From NCBI GenBank assembly GCA_040880485.1, contig JBBDIJ010000021.1:3950-67949 (forward strand): a stretch of 64,000 nt of DNA, given 5' to 3'. Of the stretch, positions 19,666 through 28,950 are shown piece after piece. The stretch comes from JBBDIJ01 sp040880485 (GTDB lineage Bacteria > Bacteroidota > Rhodothermia > Balneolales > Balneolaceae). The translations under genes and the position numbers were made by a program. The first letter of the stretch is position 1. Every line of letters starts with the position of its first letter. Under the pieces are notes generated by a model. The model saw only the letters and a list, made by a program, of their open reading frames with translations, was not told where the DNA came from and did not search any database.

Positions 19666-20261
19666 ACTTCCTCCCGGATGCTTCGGTTCTGTTCCCGGAT
19701 CTCTTCACACGCCCTTTGAAACTCTTCTACCCACTCCCGGCCGTATCGCCGTTCCAGTGGCCGTTCCAGAAACCCGGAAAGCCAGACCCCCTTCTCCTCG
19801 CCATGACTGCATCCGGCTGAGCAGAGAGAAGGAATGTACTCGAAATTGGCGTAGTCCTGCCCCGCAATACGTTTGAGACGAAGCGGGTACAGATGGCAGC
19901 TGACCGGCTTTTCCCATGAAATTCGCCCTCTCTGCCAGGCTCTCTGTATAGCACAGGTCGCCACACCACGTTCGTCGAAAAGCGCAAAAACACACTCTTT
20001 CCCGTCTACACAGGCGACTTCGAATCCGTTGGCATCGTCTCCGCGCACAAGCCCATCCCGCTCGACCTCCTCTCTCGCCTCCTCCCTCACCTCCCCGGCA
20101 AGCAATCTCCACGCTTTGCGAAGTGCTGGAATCTCTTCCCGGGCAAGTGGAGCCCCCGCATTACCTACAACACAGCATGCCCCCTTGCAACGGCTTACGT
20201 CACATGCAAATTTGGCTGTTGCGACCTCCTCGGAGAGGAGAGTTTGTCCTACTCGAAACAT
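19662..20261 (-). CDS. DUF3109-family cysteine-cluster protein
   Basis: 199 residues. The N-terminal segment ATAKFACDVSRCKGACCVVGNAGAPL and later cysteines (CVDGKECVFALFDERGVATCAIQRAW, then PVSCHLYPLR and SLCSAGC) form the pattern of DUF3109/YkgJ-like proteins, which probably bind an Fe-S cluster or zinc. The function is unknown. The gene overlaps rpoN by 4 bases (ATGA) and follows dprA by 74 bases, so it is probably in the same transcript. Confidence 0.85.
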   Translation of the reverse strand: MFRVGQTLLSEEVATAKFACDVSRCKGACCVVGNAGAPLAREEIPALRKAWRLLAGEVREEAREEVERDGLVRGDDANGFEVACVDGKECVFALFDERGVATCAIQRAWQRGRISWEKPVSCHLYPLRLKRIAGQDYANFEYIPSLCSAGCSHGEEKGVWLSGFLERPLERRYGREWVEEFQRACEEIREQNRSIREEV

Positions 20262-20335
20262 CTGATTGTCCGGTTCAGTTACAATCCATCTGTCATTTCG
20301 ATTCGAACTGGCAGTGGATAGGTATATTAACAGCT

Positions 20336-21481
20336 TTATGGGCCCAATTCAAAATCATTGCCTCCCCGCTGCCTCACAATACCTGCAAGTTCCAGCCGGG
20401 TAAGTATTGGGAGCAGACGCGAAAGTTCCAGGCCGCTCTCCCGTGAGAGCCGGTCGACCGGCATCCGCCCCTTTTGCAAAAGACGGCAGACTTTTCCGGC
20501 CTCAACCCCTTCAGGCATTCCAGCCAGCTTTTGACCTGTCGAACGGCTGTGATCTCCCCGTCCCGGTAACCGTTCAGGTATCTCCTTCGGCCTCGCCGCC
20601 GGTGGAAGCTCCATCAACAGGTCGGCCGGCTCCTGAACCAGTTTTCCCTCCCCGTTTCGAATCAGTTGATTGCACCCCTCTCCCCATCGTTCACCAATCC
20701 GGTGAGGAACCACAAAAACTTCACGGTTCTGATCGAGCGCGAGCCTTGCAGAGATCATGCTTCCCCCCCGGACTCCGGTCTGAACGGCCAGCAGACCCAG
20801 AGACAACCCGGTCACGATGCGATTTCTGTCAGGGAAATGGCCCGGATGAGGTGGGGTACCGGGTGAATACTCGGAAAGCAGGGCACCTCCTTTCTGAACT
20901 ATTTCGTCGGCAAGTTTACCATGTTCTGGCGGGTACACCCTGTCGAGTCCGGACCCCAGAACAGCAATGGTTGGTGAGTTGCAGGTAAGTGCCGTCCGGT
21001 GAGCGATCCGATCGATCCCGTGAGCCAGGCCGCTGACCACGACCAGGCCGCTCCGGGCAAGCAGCATACTCCAATAACCAGCCTGCTCTCTCCCGTATCG
21101 GGTTGGCCGGCGGGTACCAACCACAGAAACACAATAACGAGTCCATACTGAGGGATCTCCCCTGAACCAGAGAAGCGGGGGCGGGTCTGCCACCTGCCGC
21201 AACAGTTCCGGGTACAGTTTATCTTCCATATCGATCATCCTCTGGCCGGCTCTTCTGCTGCGATCCAGTATCCGTTCGATCCTGTCCCAGTCGGAAAATG
21301 CAGCGATGCGCTTTGCCAGACTTTCACCGATCCCTTTCACATCCATCAGACGTTCTTCTGATCCAGGCGAGAATAGATCTTCAGGCGGGATGGCCTCCAG
21401 AATCCTCACGATCTTCCGGCGTCCCACGTCCGGAATATTCTTCAGGGCGAGGATCACCCTCTGTCTCTCTTTTCGGTTCAC
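20336..21481 (-). CDS. dprA: DNA-processing protein DprA
   Basis: Loads RecA onto incoming single-stranded DNA during natural transformation. 381 residues. An N-terminal helix-hairpin-helix region contains LALKNIPDVGRRKIVRILEAI and VKGIGESLAKRIA. The Rossmann-like core contains VVGTRRPTRYGREQAGYW, VVSGLAHGIDRIAHR, AVLGSGLDRVYPPEHGKLADEI, and LLSEYSPGTPPHPGHFPDRNRIVTGLS. A C-terminal winged helix ends the protein. The start is GTG 21481, which puts the first 33 codons inside the 3' end of obg in another frame. Starting later would remove part of the conserved HhH region, so I keep it. Confidence 0.92.
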   Translation of the reverse strand: MNRKERQRVILALKNIPDVGRRKIVRILEAIPPEDLFSPGSEERLMDVKGIGESLAKRIAAFSDWDRIERILDRSRRAGQRMIDMEDKLYPELLRQVADPPPLLWFRGDPSVWTRYCVSVVGTRRPTRYGREQAGYWSMLLARSGLVVVSGLAHGIDRIAHRTALTCNSPTIAVLGSGLDRVYPPEHGKLADEIVQKGGALLSEYSPGTPPHPGHFPDRNRIVTGLSLGLLAVQTGVRGGSMISARLALDQNREVFVVPHRIGERWGEGCNQLIRNGEGKLVQEPADLLMELPPAARPKEIPERLPGRGDHSRSTGQKLAGMPEGVEAGKVCRLLQKGRMPVDRLSRESGLELSRLLPILTRLELAGIVRQRGGNDFELGP

Positions 21482-22457
21482 TCTCTTGTAACTTTTTCCA
21501 GATGGTCTCTTTCAGCTCTTCGGTTCCAAAACCGGTAGCTGCGGAAATATGCAGGAGATGAACCTCATTGTCAATAGCAGGACTCTCTTCAAGACTGTAC
21601 CCCTCAATCAAATCCATCTTCGTGACCGCTACAATCCTGGGTTTGTCAAGGAGGTCTTTCCGGTACGCTTCCAGTTCTGCCAGCAGGGTTCGATATTCAC
21701 TCTCTGTATCAGACTCGCTTGAAATAAGAAAAAGTAGTACGCGGTTCCGTTCAATATGACGCAAAAAGCGAATCCCCAGTCCCTTTCCTTCATGTGCGTT
21801 CTCTATAATTCCGGGAATGTCGGCCATCACAAAGCTACGATACCCCGAAACAGGAACCACCCCCAGATTTGGCTCCAGTGTGGTAAACGGATAGTCGGCG
21901 ATTTTCGGCCGAGCCCCGGAAAGTGCCGACAACAACGTACTTTTTCCTGCATTGGGGAACCCTACCAGCCCCACATCGGCAATCAGTTTCAGCTCCAGTT
22001 CGACCACTCTCTCCTCCCCCTCTTCACCGGGTTGCGAGTAGTGGGGAGACTGGTTGGTTGAAGAGCGAAAGTGCCAGTTACCAAGGCCCCCTTTACCCCC
22101 CCTGACGATCACAATCTCCTCTCCCTCATCTGTAATCTCCCCAAGCCTGTCCCTTGTTTCGGCATCAAAAACTACTGTTCCCGGAGGCACTTCCAGCACT
22201 TCCTCCTGGCCATCTTTTCCTCTGCGCCGCCCTCCTTCGCCCGGGTTTCCAGGGCCGGCTTTGATAAATTTCCGATAGCGCAGGTCCAGCAGGGTGTTCA
22301 GCTGTCGATTGCCCCTCAGAACCACATCGCCCCCCTTGCCACCATCTCCTCCATCGGGACCGCCTTTCGGGACAAATTTCTCTGTCCGGAAGTGGGAGGA
22401 TCCTTTTCCTCCCCTACCGGAGGTCACATAGATTTTGGCATAGTCAGCAAATTTCAC
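21381..22457 (-). CDS. obg: Obg/CgtA GTPase
   Basis: Essential ribosome-assembly and stress GTPase, 358 residues. The N-terminal Obg fold has glycine-rich arms (GGDGGKGGDVVLRG, GNPGEGGRRRGKDG, GGKGGLGNWHF). The G domain has GFPNAGKST, the switch segment ADIPGIIENAHEGKGLGIRFLRHIERN, and VTKMD. After the expected end of the G domain (near KETIWKKLQ) about 30 residues of charged, low-complexity tail follow. That tail is encoded by DNA that also encodes the start of DprA. It follows accD by 39 bases. Confidence 0.95.
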   Translation of the reverse strand: MKFADYAKIYVTSGRGGKGSSHFRTEKFVPKGGPDGGDGGKGGDVVLRGNRQLNTLLDLRYRKFIKAGPGNPGEGGRRRGKDGQEEVLEVPPGTVVFDAETRDRLGEITDEGEEIVIVRGGKGGLGNWHFRSSTNQSPHYSQPGEEGEERVVELELKLIADVGLVGFPNAGKSTLLSALSGARPKIADYPFTTLEPNLGVVPVSGYRSFVMADIPGIIENAHEGKGLGIRFLRHIERNRVLLFLISSESDTESEYRTLLAELEAYRKDLLDKPRIVAVTKMDLIEGYSLEESPAIDNEVHLLHISAATGFGTEELKETIWKKLQESEPKRETEGDPRPEEYSGRGTPEDREDSGGHPA

Positions 22458-22496
22458 AGATCAGCACCGCTCTAAAGGTGGGGTTGTGCGTTTGGC

Positions 22497-23354
22497 TCAC
22501 GCACTCTGTTCATACTTGTGCAGGCAGATCTTTAACAGCCTTGCAAGACGACTTCTCATTTTGGTTCTGGGCACGATGAAGTCCAGAAATCCGTGCTCAA
22601 GAAGGTACTCGGCCGTCTGGAAGTCCTCCGGCAGATCCCTTCCAATCGTCTGGCGGATGACTCTGGGGCCGGCAAAGCCGATGAGTGATCCTGGTTCCGC
22701 CACATTGAAATCTCCCAGCATTGCGAAACTGGCCGTTACCCCGCCTGTTGTGGGATTGGTCATCACAGAGATGTAGGGAACTCCCGCCTCTTCCAGCTGA
22801 GCAAGCCTCGCCGAGGTCTTGGCCATCTGCATCAGGCTGTAAACACTCTCCATCATCCGGGCTCCGCCGGACTGAGAGATGATGATAATCGGATGTCTGC
22901 TCTTCCGGGCCGTCTCGATAGCAAGAGAGAGGCGCTCGCCAACCACCGAACCCATACTTCCGCCGATAAATGCAAAATCCATACAGGCGATGACCACATC
23001 CACCTCTTTCAATTTGCCTCTGGCCACCCGGCAAGCGTCGGTGAGCCCGGTCTTTTTCTGGTACTCTTTCAGTCGAGCCTTATAGGTCTTCCTGTCGGAA
23101 AAGTTCAACGGGTCTTCAGGAAGAATGTCCTGGCCTATCTCCTCATAATTACTCTCGTCAAAGAGCAAGTCGAAGTAGATTTCACTTCCCACACGAAAAT
23201 GGTATCCGCTACCGGGATCTACCCAGTCGTTCTCCTCCAGCTCACGGCGATGCACGGTCTCTCCGGTGATCGGGACTTTCACCCAAACCCCTTCCGGCAT
23301 CTCCTTCTTCTTCTCGGTATGGATGTTATCACCCTTTCTTTTGAACCAGGTCAT
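22497..23354 (-). CDS. accD: Acetyl-CoA carboxylase carboxyltransferase beta subunit without zinc-ribbon cysteines
   Basis: 285 residues. With AccA it transfers carboxyl from biotin to acetyl-CoA in fatty acid synthesis. The core is typical: FIGGSMGSVVGERLSLAIE, PIIIISQSGGARMMESVYSLMQMAKTSARL, SVMTNPTTGGVTASFAMLGD, and GFAGPRVIRQTIGRDLPEDFQTAEYLLEHGFLD. The N-terminus begins MTWFKRKGDNI as usual, but the four zinc ligands are absent. Aligned without gaps to E. coli AccD as I remember it, Cys27, 30, 46 and 49 are Val27, Thr30, Asp46 and Ser49. I read this from the DNA directly, and there is no frameshift. tsaB lies 71 bases upstream. Confidence 0.95.
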   Translation of the reverse strand: MTWFKRKGDNIHTEKKKEMPEGVWVKVPITGETVHRRELEENDWVDPGSGYHFRVGSEIYFDLLFDESNYEEIGQDILPEDPLNFSDRKTYKARLKEYQKKTGLTDACRVARGKLKEVDVVIACMDFAFIGGSMGSVVGERLSLAIETARKSRHPIIIISQSGGARMMESVYSLMQMAKTSARLAQLEEAGVPYISVMTNPTTGGVTASFAMLGDFNVAEPGSLIGFAGPRVIRQTIGRDLPEDFQTAEYLLEHGFLDFIVPRTKMRSRLARLLKICLHKYEQSA

Positions 23355-23425
23355 AGAAGTACAGTGAATTATGGTTGTATACCAATTAAAAATAACGAAT
23401 CCGACGGCAAGCTGAAACGTCCGGT

Positions 23426-24109
23426 TCAGCCCGCTCCTGCAGCCCCCGGCCGACCCGACGAAAGATATTCAGGGACAAGGTCTTGCGGATTCTCTGAACG
23501 AAACCAGTCCCGAAAACGGGGATCGCGCCATGCCCGTATCATAGAAATAGCGGTAACAGAGTCGGGTCCAAGCCAGCGGATTGCCTCCTCCCCATAGTTC
23601 TCCAGACGCTCTGCCCCCGTCCCGATCACCAGATCACCCGGTTTCAGCTCCCGGCTGATCTCCCCGAGACTTCTGACCGCCGCTTTCGTTGAAGCTTCAC
23701 ACGTCCCGCTGCTGTGAAAACATTGATGGTAGAGATGCTCTCTGCGGGCATTGATTACGGTGTGTACATCTCCACCGGTTTGCAGTCCATTGTTTGTAAA
23801 AACACCCGCAGCCATCATCTCCAGAGAGCCGGCTGCATAAAGCGGGACGGTTGTTCCAAAAAGCATCCCCTTGATAGCAGCCGCACCGATTCTGAGGCCG
23901 GTATAGGAGCCCGGCCCTGCACTGAACAGTAGTTCAGTCAGATCGTCCGTGCCCATTTCATATGTCCGAAAAAGCTCCTCGACAGAGAGGAACAGATGCT
24001 CCGAATGCACACCCCGGCCCATCGCTCTCCTCTCGTCCGGTTTCTCCATACCTTCCCTCCATATAGCTACAGAGCACACCGGGGTTGCTGTTTCGATTGC
24101 AAGAATCAT
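23426..24109 (-). CDS. tsaB: tRNA threonylcarbamoyladenosine biosynthesis protein TsaB
   Basis: 227 residues. The N-terminal ASKHA fold contains MILAIETATPVCSVAIW and the conserved SAGPGSYTGLRIGAAAIKGMLFG. TsaB partners TsaD and TsaE in making t6A37 of tRNA. The C-terminal half is variable, as usual. It lies 38 bases after the DUF3857 gene and 71 bases before accD on the same strand. Confidence 0.92.
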   Translation of the reverse strand: MILAIETATPVCSVAIWREGMEKPDERRAMGRGVHSEHLFLSVEELFRTYEMGTDDLTELLFSAGPGSYTGLRIGAAAIKGMLFGTTVPLYAAGSLEMMAAGVFTNNGLQTGGDVHTVINARREHLYHQCFHSSGTCEASTKAAVRSLGEISRELKPGDLVIGTGAERLENYGEEAIRWLGPDSVTAISMIRAWRDPRFRDWFRSENPQDLVPEYLSSGRPGAAGAG

Positions 24110-24147
24110 GGTGTGATAATAGCAAGATCAGGGGGAAAAAACCGGGC

Positions 24148-26154
24148 TCACTCAGAGCTGCCTGCGAACCACTCCTGGTGGCTGACCGTTACCCACCGCT
24201 CATAAAGCTGTCTGAGGGCAGGGTACTGATCCGGATGATACTCCCGGCGCGGAATCTCCAGACCGAAACTGTAGTACAGGGTGCGCCCATCCAGTTCATA
24301 CTGCTCTCTTAACTGCGCATCACCGCCTTGCAGCAGCTGCTCCTCCTGCTGCGACTGTACCCGAAATTGATCGGGCAGATGAATGGTGTAACGGACCGAG
24401 ATCGACTCTGGGCCATCCAGTGTCACCGGAATGCGGCGCTCCTCCTCTTCAAAGGGATTACTGTACAGATAGCCCACTATCATCGGCCTGAATTGCAGTC
24501 CCTCCTGAAAACTGACAGCATACTGTGGGATCCGGAACGATGCTTCAATCCGAATCGGAAACTGACCCTCCTCCACCTCTTCAATTGTTGCCTCTGTAAG
24601 GATCAGATCTCCATAGGCGTCCAGAAAGAGGCCGGATACAATCTCCCCGGCTGGCCGGCCTTCTGCCAGTTCACTGCGAATCTGCCGGGCGGGATAGCCG
24701 GAGGTAACAGCGGTGAAGTTCGCCTCCAGATCTCCATTCGCATCCATCCACGCCTCCAGTTCAAGATCGAGGTCGTAGAGGCCATACCCAGGCTCCGGGT
24801 CCACCCAGTGAAAACTGTCCGGGCCAAGCAACAGCGCATTCCGTGTCCACGACTCGGGAGGAATCATTCCGGGTCTGCTGTATGCGTAGCTGCCATCCAT
24901 AACCAGCTCCCCTTCGTCTGTAGTCACCTGAACAAGCAGCCGGTTGAATTGATAGATCGTGGGCAGGGAGCGATTCACACGACCTCGCTCTCTTCCCGCT
25001 ACAAACAGGGGGGATGCATTCAGGCCCGCTCCTCGTAAAAGACTTGTGAGAGCAAGGTTGATGGCTGCCTGATCCGACGGATCCCCCTCAAGTACACGTG
25101 CGGGATCGGTCTCCGGAACAGTTCTATGCTCTCCATTGAATACCATCCTGCTGTTCAGATACGTGAAGATCTCCTGAACCAGCTCCTGACTGCCCGGAGT
25201 ATCGGCCTCCTCTGCGATCTGTTCCCCGATACGGTGTAACTCTTCAAGGGCAACAATGTGGTGCCATGGATTGCCATCTCCCCGCCGGAGCCTGGCAATG
25301 ACGACTTCCCAGCTGTTTATCAGAGGCTGCCTGGGCCTGCCGAACTCGCTGACCAGAAACCTGAGCCTGGCTCTCCGGTCCTCAATGGATCCGGCATACT
25401 CCAGTTCCCGAACAGGGGGAACGTCACGGGCCACCCAGTGCTGAACCAGATGGGGCTCTGGCCTGGGTATTGAAAACAGGAGTGGCAGCCCACTCCGGTC
25501 GATCCTCGCTTCCTGATATCCTACCTCTGTTGTCAGATTCTCCGGCACCGTCTCGTAACGTAAAAAGGGCTCATTCCTCAGTACCAGATGATTGAGGCGC
25601 ACGGGAAAACGCCAGGTAAAGTAGTGATCCGGCAGTTCATCCAGATAGCGACGCTCCATTTTGTATCGAAATTCCAGTACATCACCTTCTGTTGCGGCGG
25701 GCAGGGTAAATTCCAAAAGGCGGTAGAGCGGGGAAAGGCCTGTATCGACCATCTGATCTGTATCCATCGCGGTTCGGCTTCCGTCTGTATGGTGTGTCCA
25801 CCCCTCAACTTCAGTGATCACCTCCATGTTTTCATATGCATAATAAGGCAGGGAGATTTGCGAAGCATCCGCAATCAGAAGCGGGTCGTCCGTCCCTATT
25901 CGCATACGGACGAGAATCTCGATCGTGGCCATCGGAGTACGGTTCCTTTCTGAAAAACCTATATCGGTATAACGATGCAGAATTTCAACCGGGGCCGAAA
26001 CACCGGCCGGGTCCTCGAAGAGGGAATCTGGAATGGTGCCAAACTGCGGCCTCTCTGGTAGCTCCCCGATCGGGACGATCTGACCGGAAAGGATCCCAGG
26101 CTGCAAACAGAGGCAACCGAGGATCAAAAAGAGGCAGCTATGATTCCTCATCAT
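24148..26154 (-). CDS. Secreted DUF3857/transglutaminase-like protein
   Basis: 668 residues with a signal peptide (residues about 1-24, LSGQ). Residues 60-225 (EILHRYTDIGFSERNRTPMATIEILVRMRI...LPAATEGDVLEFRYKM) look like a DUF3857 domain. Residues about 290-420 look like a transglutaminase-type fold without a clear catalytic cysteine (QAAINLALTSLLRGAGLNASPLFVAGR shows the position, with no Cys). The C-terminal 200 residues are beta-rich, like the tail of DUF3857/DUF3858 proteins. The role is unknown; it is likely periplasmic or surface-exposed. It sits 21 bases after pyrC on the same strand. Confidence 0.6.
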   Translation of the reverse strand: MMRNHSCLFLILGCLCLQPGILSGQIVPIGELPERPQFGTIPDSLFEDPAGVSAPVEILHRYTDIGFSERNRTPMATIEILVRMRIGTDDPLLIADASQISLPYYAYENMEVITEVEGWTHHTDGSRTAMDTDQMVDTGLSPLYRLLEFTLPAATEGDVLEFRYKMERRYLDELPDHYFTWRFPVRLNHLVLRNEPFLRYETVPENLTTEVGYQEARIDRSGLPLLFSIPRPEPHLVQHWVARDVPPVRELEYAGSIEDRRARLRFLVSEFGRPRQPLINSWEVVIARLRRGDGNPWHHIVALEELHRIGEQIAEEADTPGSQELVQEIFTYLNSRMVFNGEHRTVPETDPARVLEGDPSDQAAINLALTSLLRGAGLNASPLFVAGRERGRVNRSLPTIYQFNRLLVQVTTDEGELVMDGSYAYSRPGMIPPESWTRNALLLGPDSFHWVDPEPGYGLYDLDLELEAWMDANGDLEANFTAVTSGYPARQIRSELAEGRPAGEIVSGLFLDAYGDLILTEATIEEVEEGQFPIRIEASFRIPQYAVSFQEGLQFRPMIVGYLYSNPFEEEERRIPVTLDGPESISVRYTIHLPDQFRVQSQQEEQLLQGGDAQLREQYELDGRTLYYSFGLEIPRREYHPDQYPALRQLYERWVTVSHQEWFAGSSE

Positions 26155-26175
26155 CTCTGTCTATTCGGTTTCGGC

Positions 26176-27477
26176 CTACCCTCTCAGTGAGTTCACAACC
26201 CAACGGTTGCGGTTATAGATCGCAATGCTTCGGCCGGTCATCTCACTGCCTATCCAGGGAGAGTTTTTGGAGCGGGAGCGCACCTCCTTCTCCGTAAAGA
26301 CCCACTTTTCATCCGTATTGAACAGGGTCAGATTGGCCGTTTTCCCCTCTTCAATGGATGGGACCTCAAGATTCAGGATCTCACGCGGACGAATAGAAAT
26401 CGCCCGGATCAGTTCCGAAAGTGTAAGAATTTTGGTCTCAAACAACTCCTTAACAGAGATACTCCAGGCGGTCTCAAGGCCAATAATTCCGTTCGGTGCC
26501 TGAATAAACTCTACCTCCTTCTCCTCAATTGCGTGGGGGGCATGGTCGGTGCAGATCACATCGATGGTTCCGTCGGCCAGCCCCTCCCTGATCGCCTTTA
26601 CATCTTCAGCGGTTCTGAGTGGCGGATGCATTTTGAACCGGGTATCAAATTTACTCTTGTCGATCTCCTCATCGGTCAGTGAGAAGTGGTGCGCACACAC
26701 TTCAGTAGTCACTCGTATGCCATCCGCCTTCGCCCGGCGTACCAGTTCCACCCCTTTTGCTGTGCTGATATGGGCTACATGCAGGTGCCCACCCGTTAAT
26801 TGCGCGAGCAGTATGTCACGTGCGATCATCACCTCTTCGGCCACACCCGGAGACCCTTCGAGCCCTAGCCTGGCAGACACTTTTCCCTCATTCATATGGC
26901 CCGGCCTCGAGAGCGAAAGATCCTCTTCATGATTGATGAGCGGCACCCCGAGCATTGCGCAATAGTCGAGGGCGACTCGCATTACTCCGGCATCCCATAC
27001 CGGATCCCCATCGTCACTGAAGGCAACGGCTCCACCCAGATGCATATCTCTCATCTCGGCAATCGACCGGCCCTCTCTCTCTCTGGTCACGCACCCGATC
27101 GGGTGTACATCCACCGGAAGCTCGGAAGCCTTTTTGATGATATACTCCACAACATCCCTTGTTTGGACCGGTGGACGGGTATTAGGCATGCATGCCACCC
27201 CGGTAAACCCTCCAAATGCGGCTGCACGACATCCGGTCTCGATGGTCTCTTTATGCTCGAATCCCGGTTCACGCAGATGCACATGCATGTCGAACCACCC
27301 GGGGCTCACCCAGGCCCCTTCCGCGTCCCAGGCCTCCTCTCCGTTGGTAGGTGCCAAAGATTTTCCAATCTCCTCAATGCGCCCATCCCGAATTCGAAGA
27401 TCGACCGTCTGTTTCTCCGGCTTCTCTCCGTCTACCGGTTTAACATTCTGAATCAGCAGGTTTGGGGTCAGGTCCAT
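26176..27477 (-). CDS. pyrC: Dihydroorotase (class I)
   Basis: Zinc enzyme of pyrimidine synthesis that closes carbamoyl aspartate to dihydroorotate. 433 residues from ATG 27477; a TTG four codons upstream (27489) is a less likely start. Motifs are DMHVHLREPGFEHKETIETG (metal histidines), GFTGVACMPNTRPP, a second metal region INHEEDLSLS, HLHVAHISTAKGVELVR, and CTDHAPHAIEEKEVEF. Bacillus-type class I length and motifs. First gene of the probable minus-strand unit that runs to rpoN. Confidence 0.94.
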   Translation of the reverse strand: MDLTPNLLIQNVKPVDGEKPEKQTVDLRIRDGRIEEIGKSLAPTNGEEAWDAEGAWVSPGWFDMHVHLREPGFEHKETIETGCRAAAFGGFTGVACMPNTRPPVQTRDVVEYIIKKASELPVDVHPIGCVTREREGRSIAEMRDMHLGGAVAFSDDGDPVWDAGVMRVALDYCAMLGVPLINHEEDLSLSRPGHMNEGKVSARLGLEGSPGVAEEVMIARDILLAQLTGGHLHVAHISTAKGVELVRRAKADGIRVTTEVCAHHFSLTDEEIDKSKFDTRFKMHPPLRTAEDVKAIREGLADGTIDVICTDHAPHAIEEKEVEFIQAPNGIIGLETAWSISVKELFETKILTLSELIRAISIRPREILNLEVPSIEEGKTANLTLFNTDEKWVFTEKEVRSRSKNSPWIGSEMTGRSIAIYNRNRWVVNSLRG

Positions 27478-27747
27478 AGTACAGCTCAATTGGTTCAGAG
27501 TCCGGGAAGTGATGGTTGGGCCGTGTAACCACCTCTCAATCCTATTCGGCCGCCGAAATTCCGGCCCCTCTGACAGCCATTCTGCTCAAGGTACAGCTTT
27601 CTCTCCATTTTTTGCACTGCTCCGTATGGAGGGCTCGCCCGGATTTCATACTTTCACCAACCAGTACCTGCCCAGCCCCTCGAACCCCTTAAATTCGTAT
27701 TCCATCGTGTATTCTGCGATCAACCGTAACCCCCGACAGACCAGGAA

Positions 27748-28950
27748 GTGACACAGAAAGAGAATCCACCACTTGAAAGACCGGTGCCCACGGTTTCGGA
27801 GCTCACCGCAAGAATCCGGGAGCTGCTCGAATCCAGTTTCAACGATGTGCTGGTAGAAGGTGAAGTGAGCAACCTGAACCGAAGCCGAAATGGACACATC
27901 TACTTTACCGTAAAGGATGACGGCGCCCAGCTTTCATGTGTCATATGGCGATCCGCCGCCGATCGTATTTCGGACCTTCCCGGGGAGGGAAGTCAGGTCC
28001 TGCTTGGAGGATCAGTACAGCTTTACCCGCCTCACGGCCGCTACCAGCTCATCGTCCGCTTTCTGGAGCAGGCCGGGATTGGAAGGCTTCAGAGAGAGTT
28101 TGAAGCATTGAAACAAAAATTGAAAGAGGAGGGCCTTTTCGACCCCGAACGAAAACGTCCCCTCCCCCCCTTTCCGGAAAAAATTGGCGTCATCACCTCA
28201 TCCACAGGCGCAGCATTTCAGGATATACGCTCTACACTCGAGAAGCGCTGGCCCATGGCTCACATCCTGCTGCACCACTCTTCTGTCCAGGGAATGAACG
28301 CCGCTCCTGAGCTCACGGCCGCCCTCCAGGCTCTTTCGGGCCGAACCGACCTGGACCTGCTCATTATTGGCCGGGGAGGCGGGTCTCTGGAAGACCTCTG
28401 GCCATTTAACGAAGAGTCCGTTGCAAGAGCACTGGCAGTTTTTCCCGTTCCCGTGATCAGTGCAGTTGGCCATGAGACCGATTTCAGTATTTCCGATTTT
28501 GTGGCCGATGCAAGAGCGGCTACACCAACCCAGGCCGCCGTCATGGCGGTACCGGACATCAATGAGGTGCGCCTGCTCACAGAGGATCTGACCCGGAGGA
28601 TAGAATCGCGTACTGCCGAACGCATCGACAGGCAGAGAGAGAAACTACTTCGCTTAAGCGGTTCTCACGCACTTCTTGCAGTCCGGGAGAGGCTGCAGAG
28701 CAGAAGAGATCAGCTTCGCGGACTAACCGGAAATATGGGCCACAGCATTCAGACCGGAATCCATCGGAACAGAGAACGTTATACTGAACTGATGCACAGA
28801 TTGGAAAAAGCGAATCCCAATGCTCCGCTGGACACTGGTTTCACCCGCGTATGGCAAGATGGGCAGTGGATTCGCAGCGGCGGGTCTTTCAACCCGGAGA
28901 AGTCATTCGAACTGGAGTGGAGAGACAGGCGCCGGGAGGTATTAAAATGA
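27748..28950 (+). CDS. xseA: Exodeoxyribonuclease VII large subunit
   Basis: 400 residues. The N-terminal OB fold contains VSELTARIRELLESSFNDVLVEGEVSNLNRSRNGHIYFTVKDDGAQL. The nuclease core contains GVITSSTGAAFQDI, IIGRGGGSLEDLWPFNEE, and ISAVGHETDFSISDFVADARAATPTQAA. A coiled-coil C-terminal region follows. The start is GTG 27748. No small subunit gene (xseB) follows; the next gene overlaps instead (ATGA) and encodes a phosphodiesterase, so xseB must be elsewhere or absent. Confidence 0.94.
   Translation: MTQKENPPLERPVPTVSELTARIRELLESSFNDVLVEGEVSNLNRSRNGHIYFTVKDDGAQLSCVIWRSAADRISDLPGEGSQVLLGGSVQLYPPHGRYQLIVRFLEQAGIGRLQREFEALKQKLKEEGLFDPERKRPLPPFPEKIGVITSSTGAAFQDIRSTLEKRWPMAHILLHHSSVQGMNAAPELTAALQALSGRTDLDLLIIGRGGGSLEDLWPFNEESVARALAVFPVPVISAVGHETDFSISDFVADARAATPTQAAVMAVPDINEVRLLTEDLTRRIESRTAERIDRQREKLLRLSGSHALLAVRERLQSRRDQLRGLTGNMGHSIQTGIHRNRERYTELMHRLEKANPNAPLDTGFTRVWQDGQWIRSGGSFNPEKSFELEWRDRRREVLK

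Noticed and set aside
19705..20112. 135-codon frame overlapping the DUF3109 gene
   Set aside because: Same-strand shadow of a confirmed gene with no recognisable domain.
28851..28946. N-terminal extension of the GDPD gene within xseA
   Set aside because: The extension is out-of-frame xseA sequence; ATG 28947 with ATGA overlap is the natural start.
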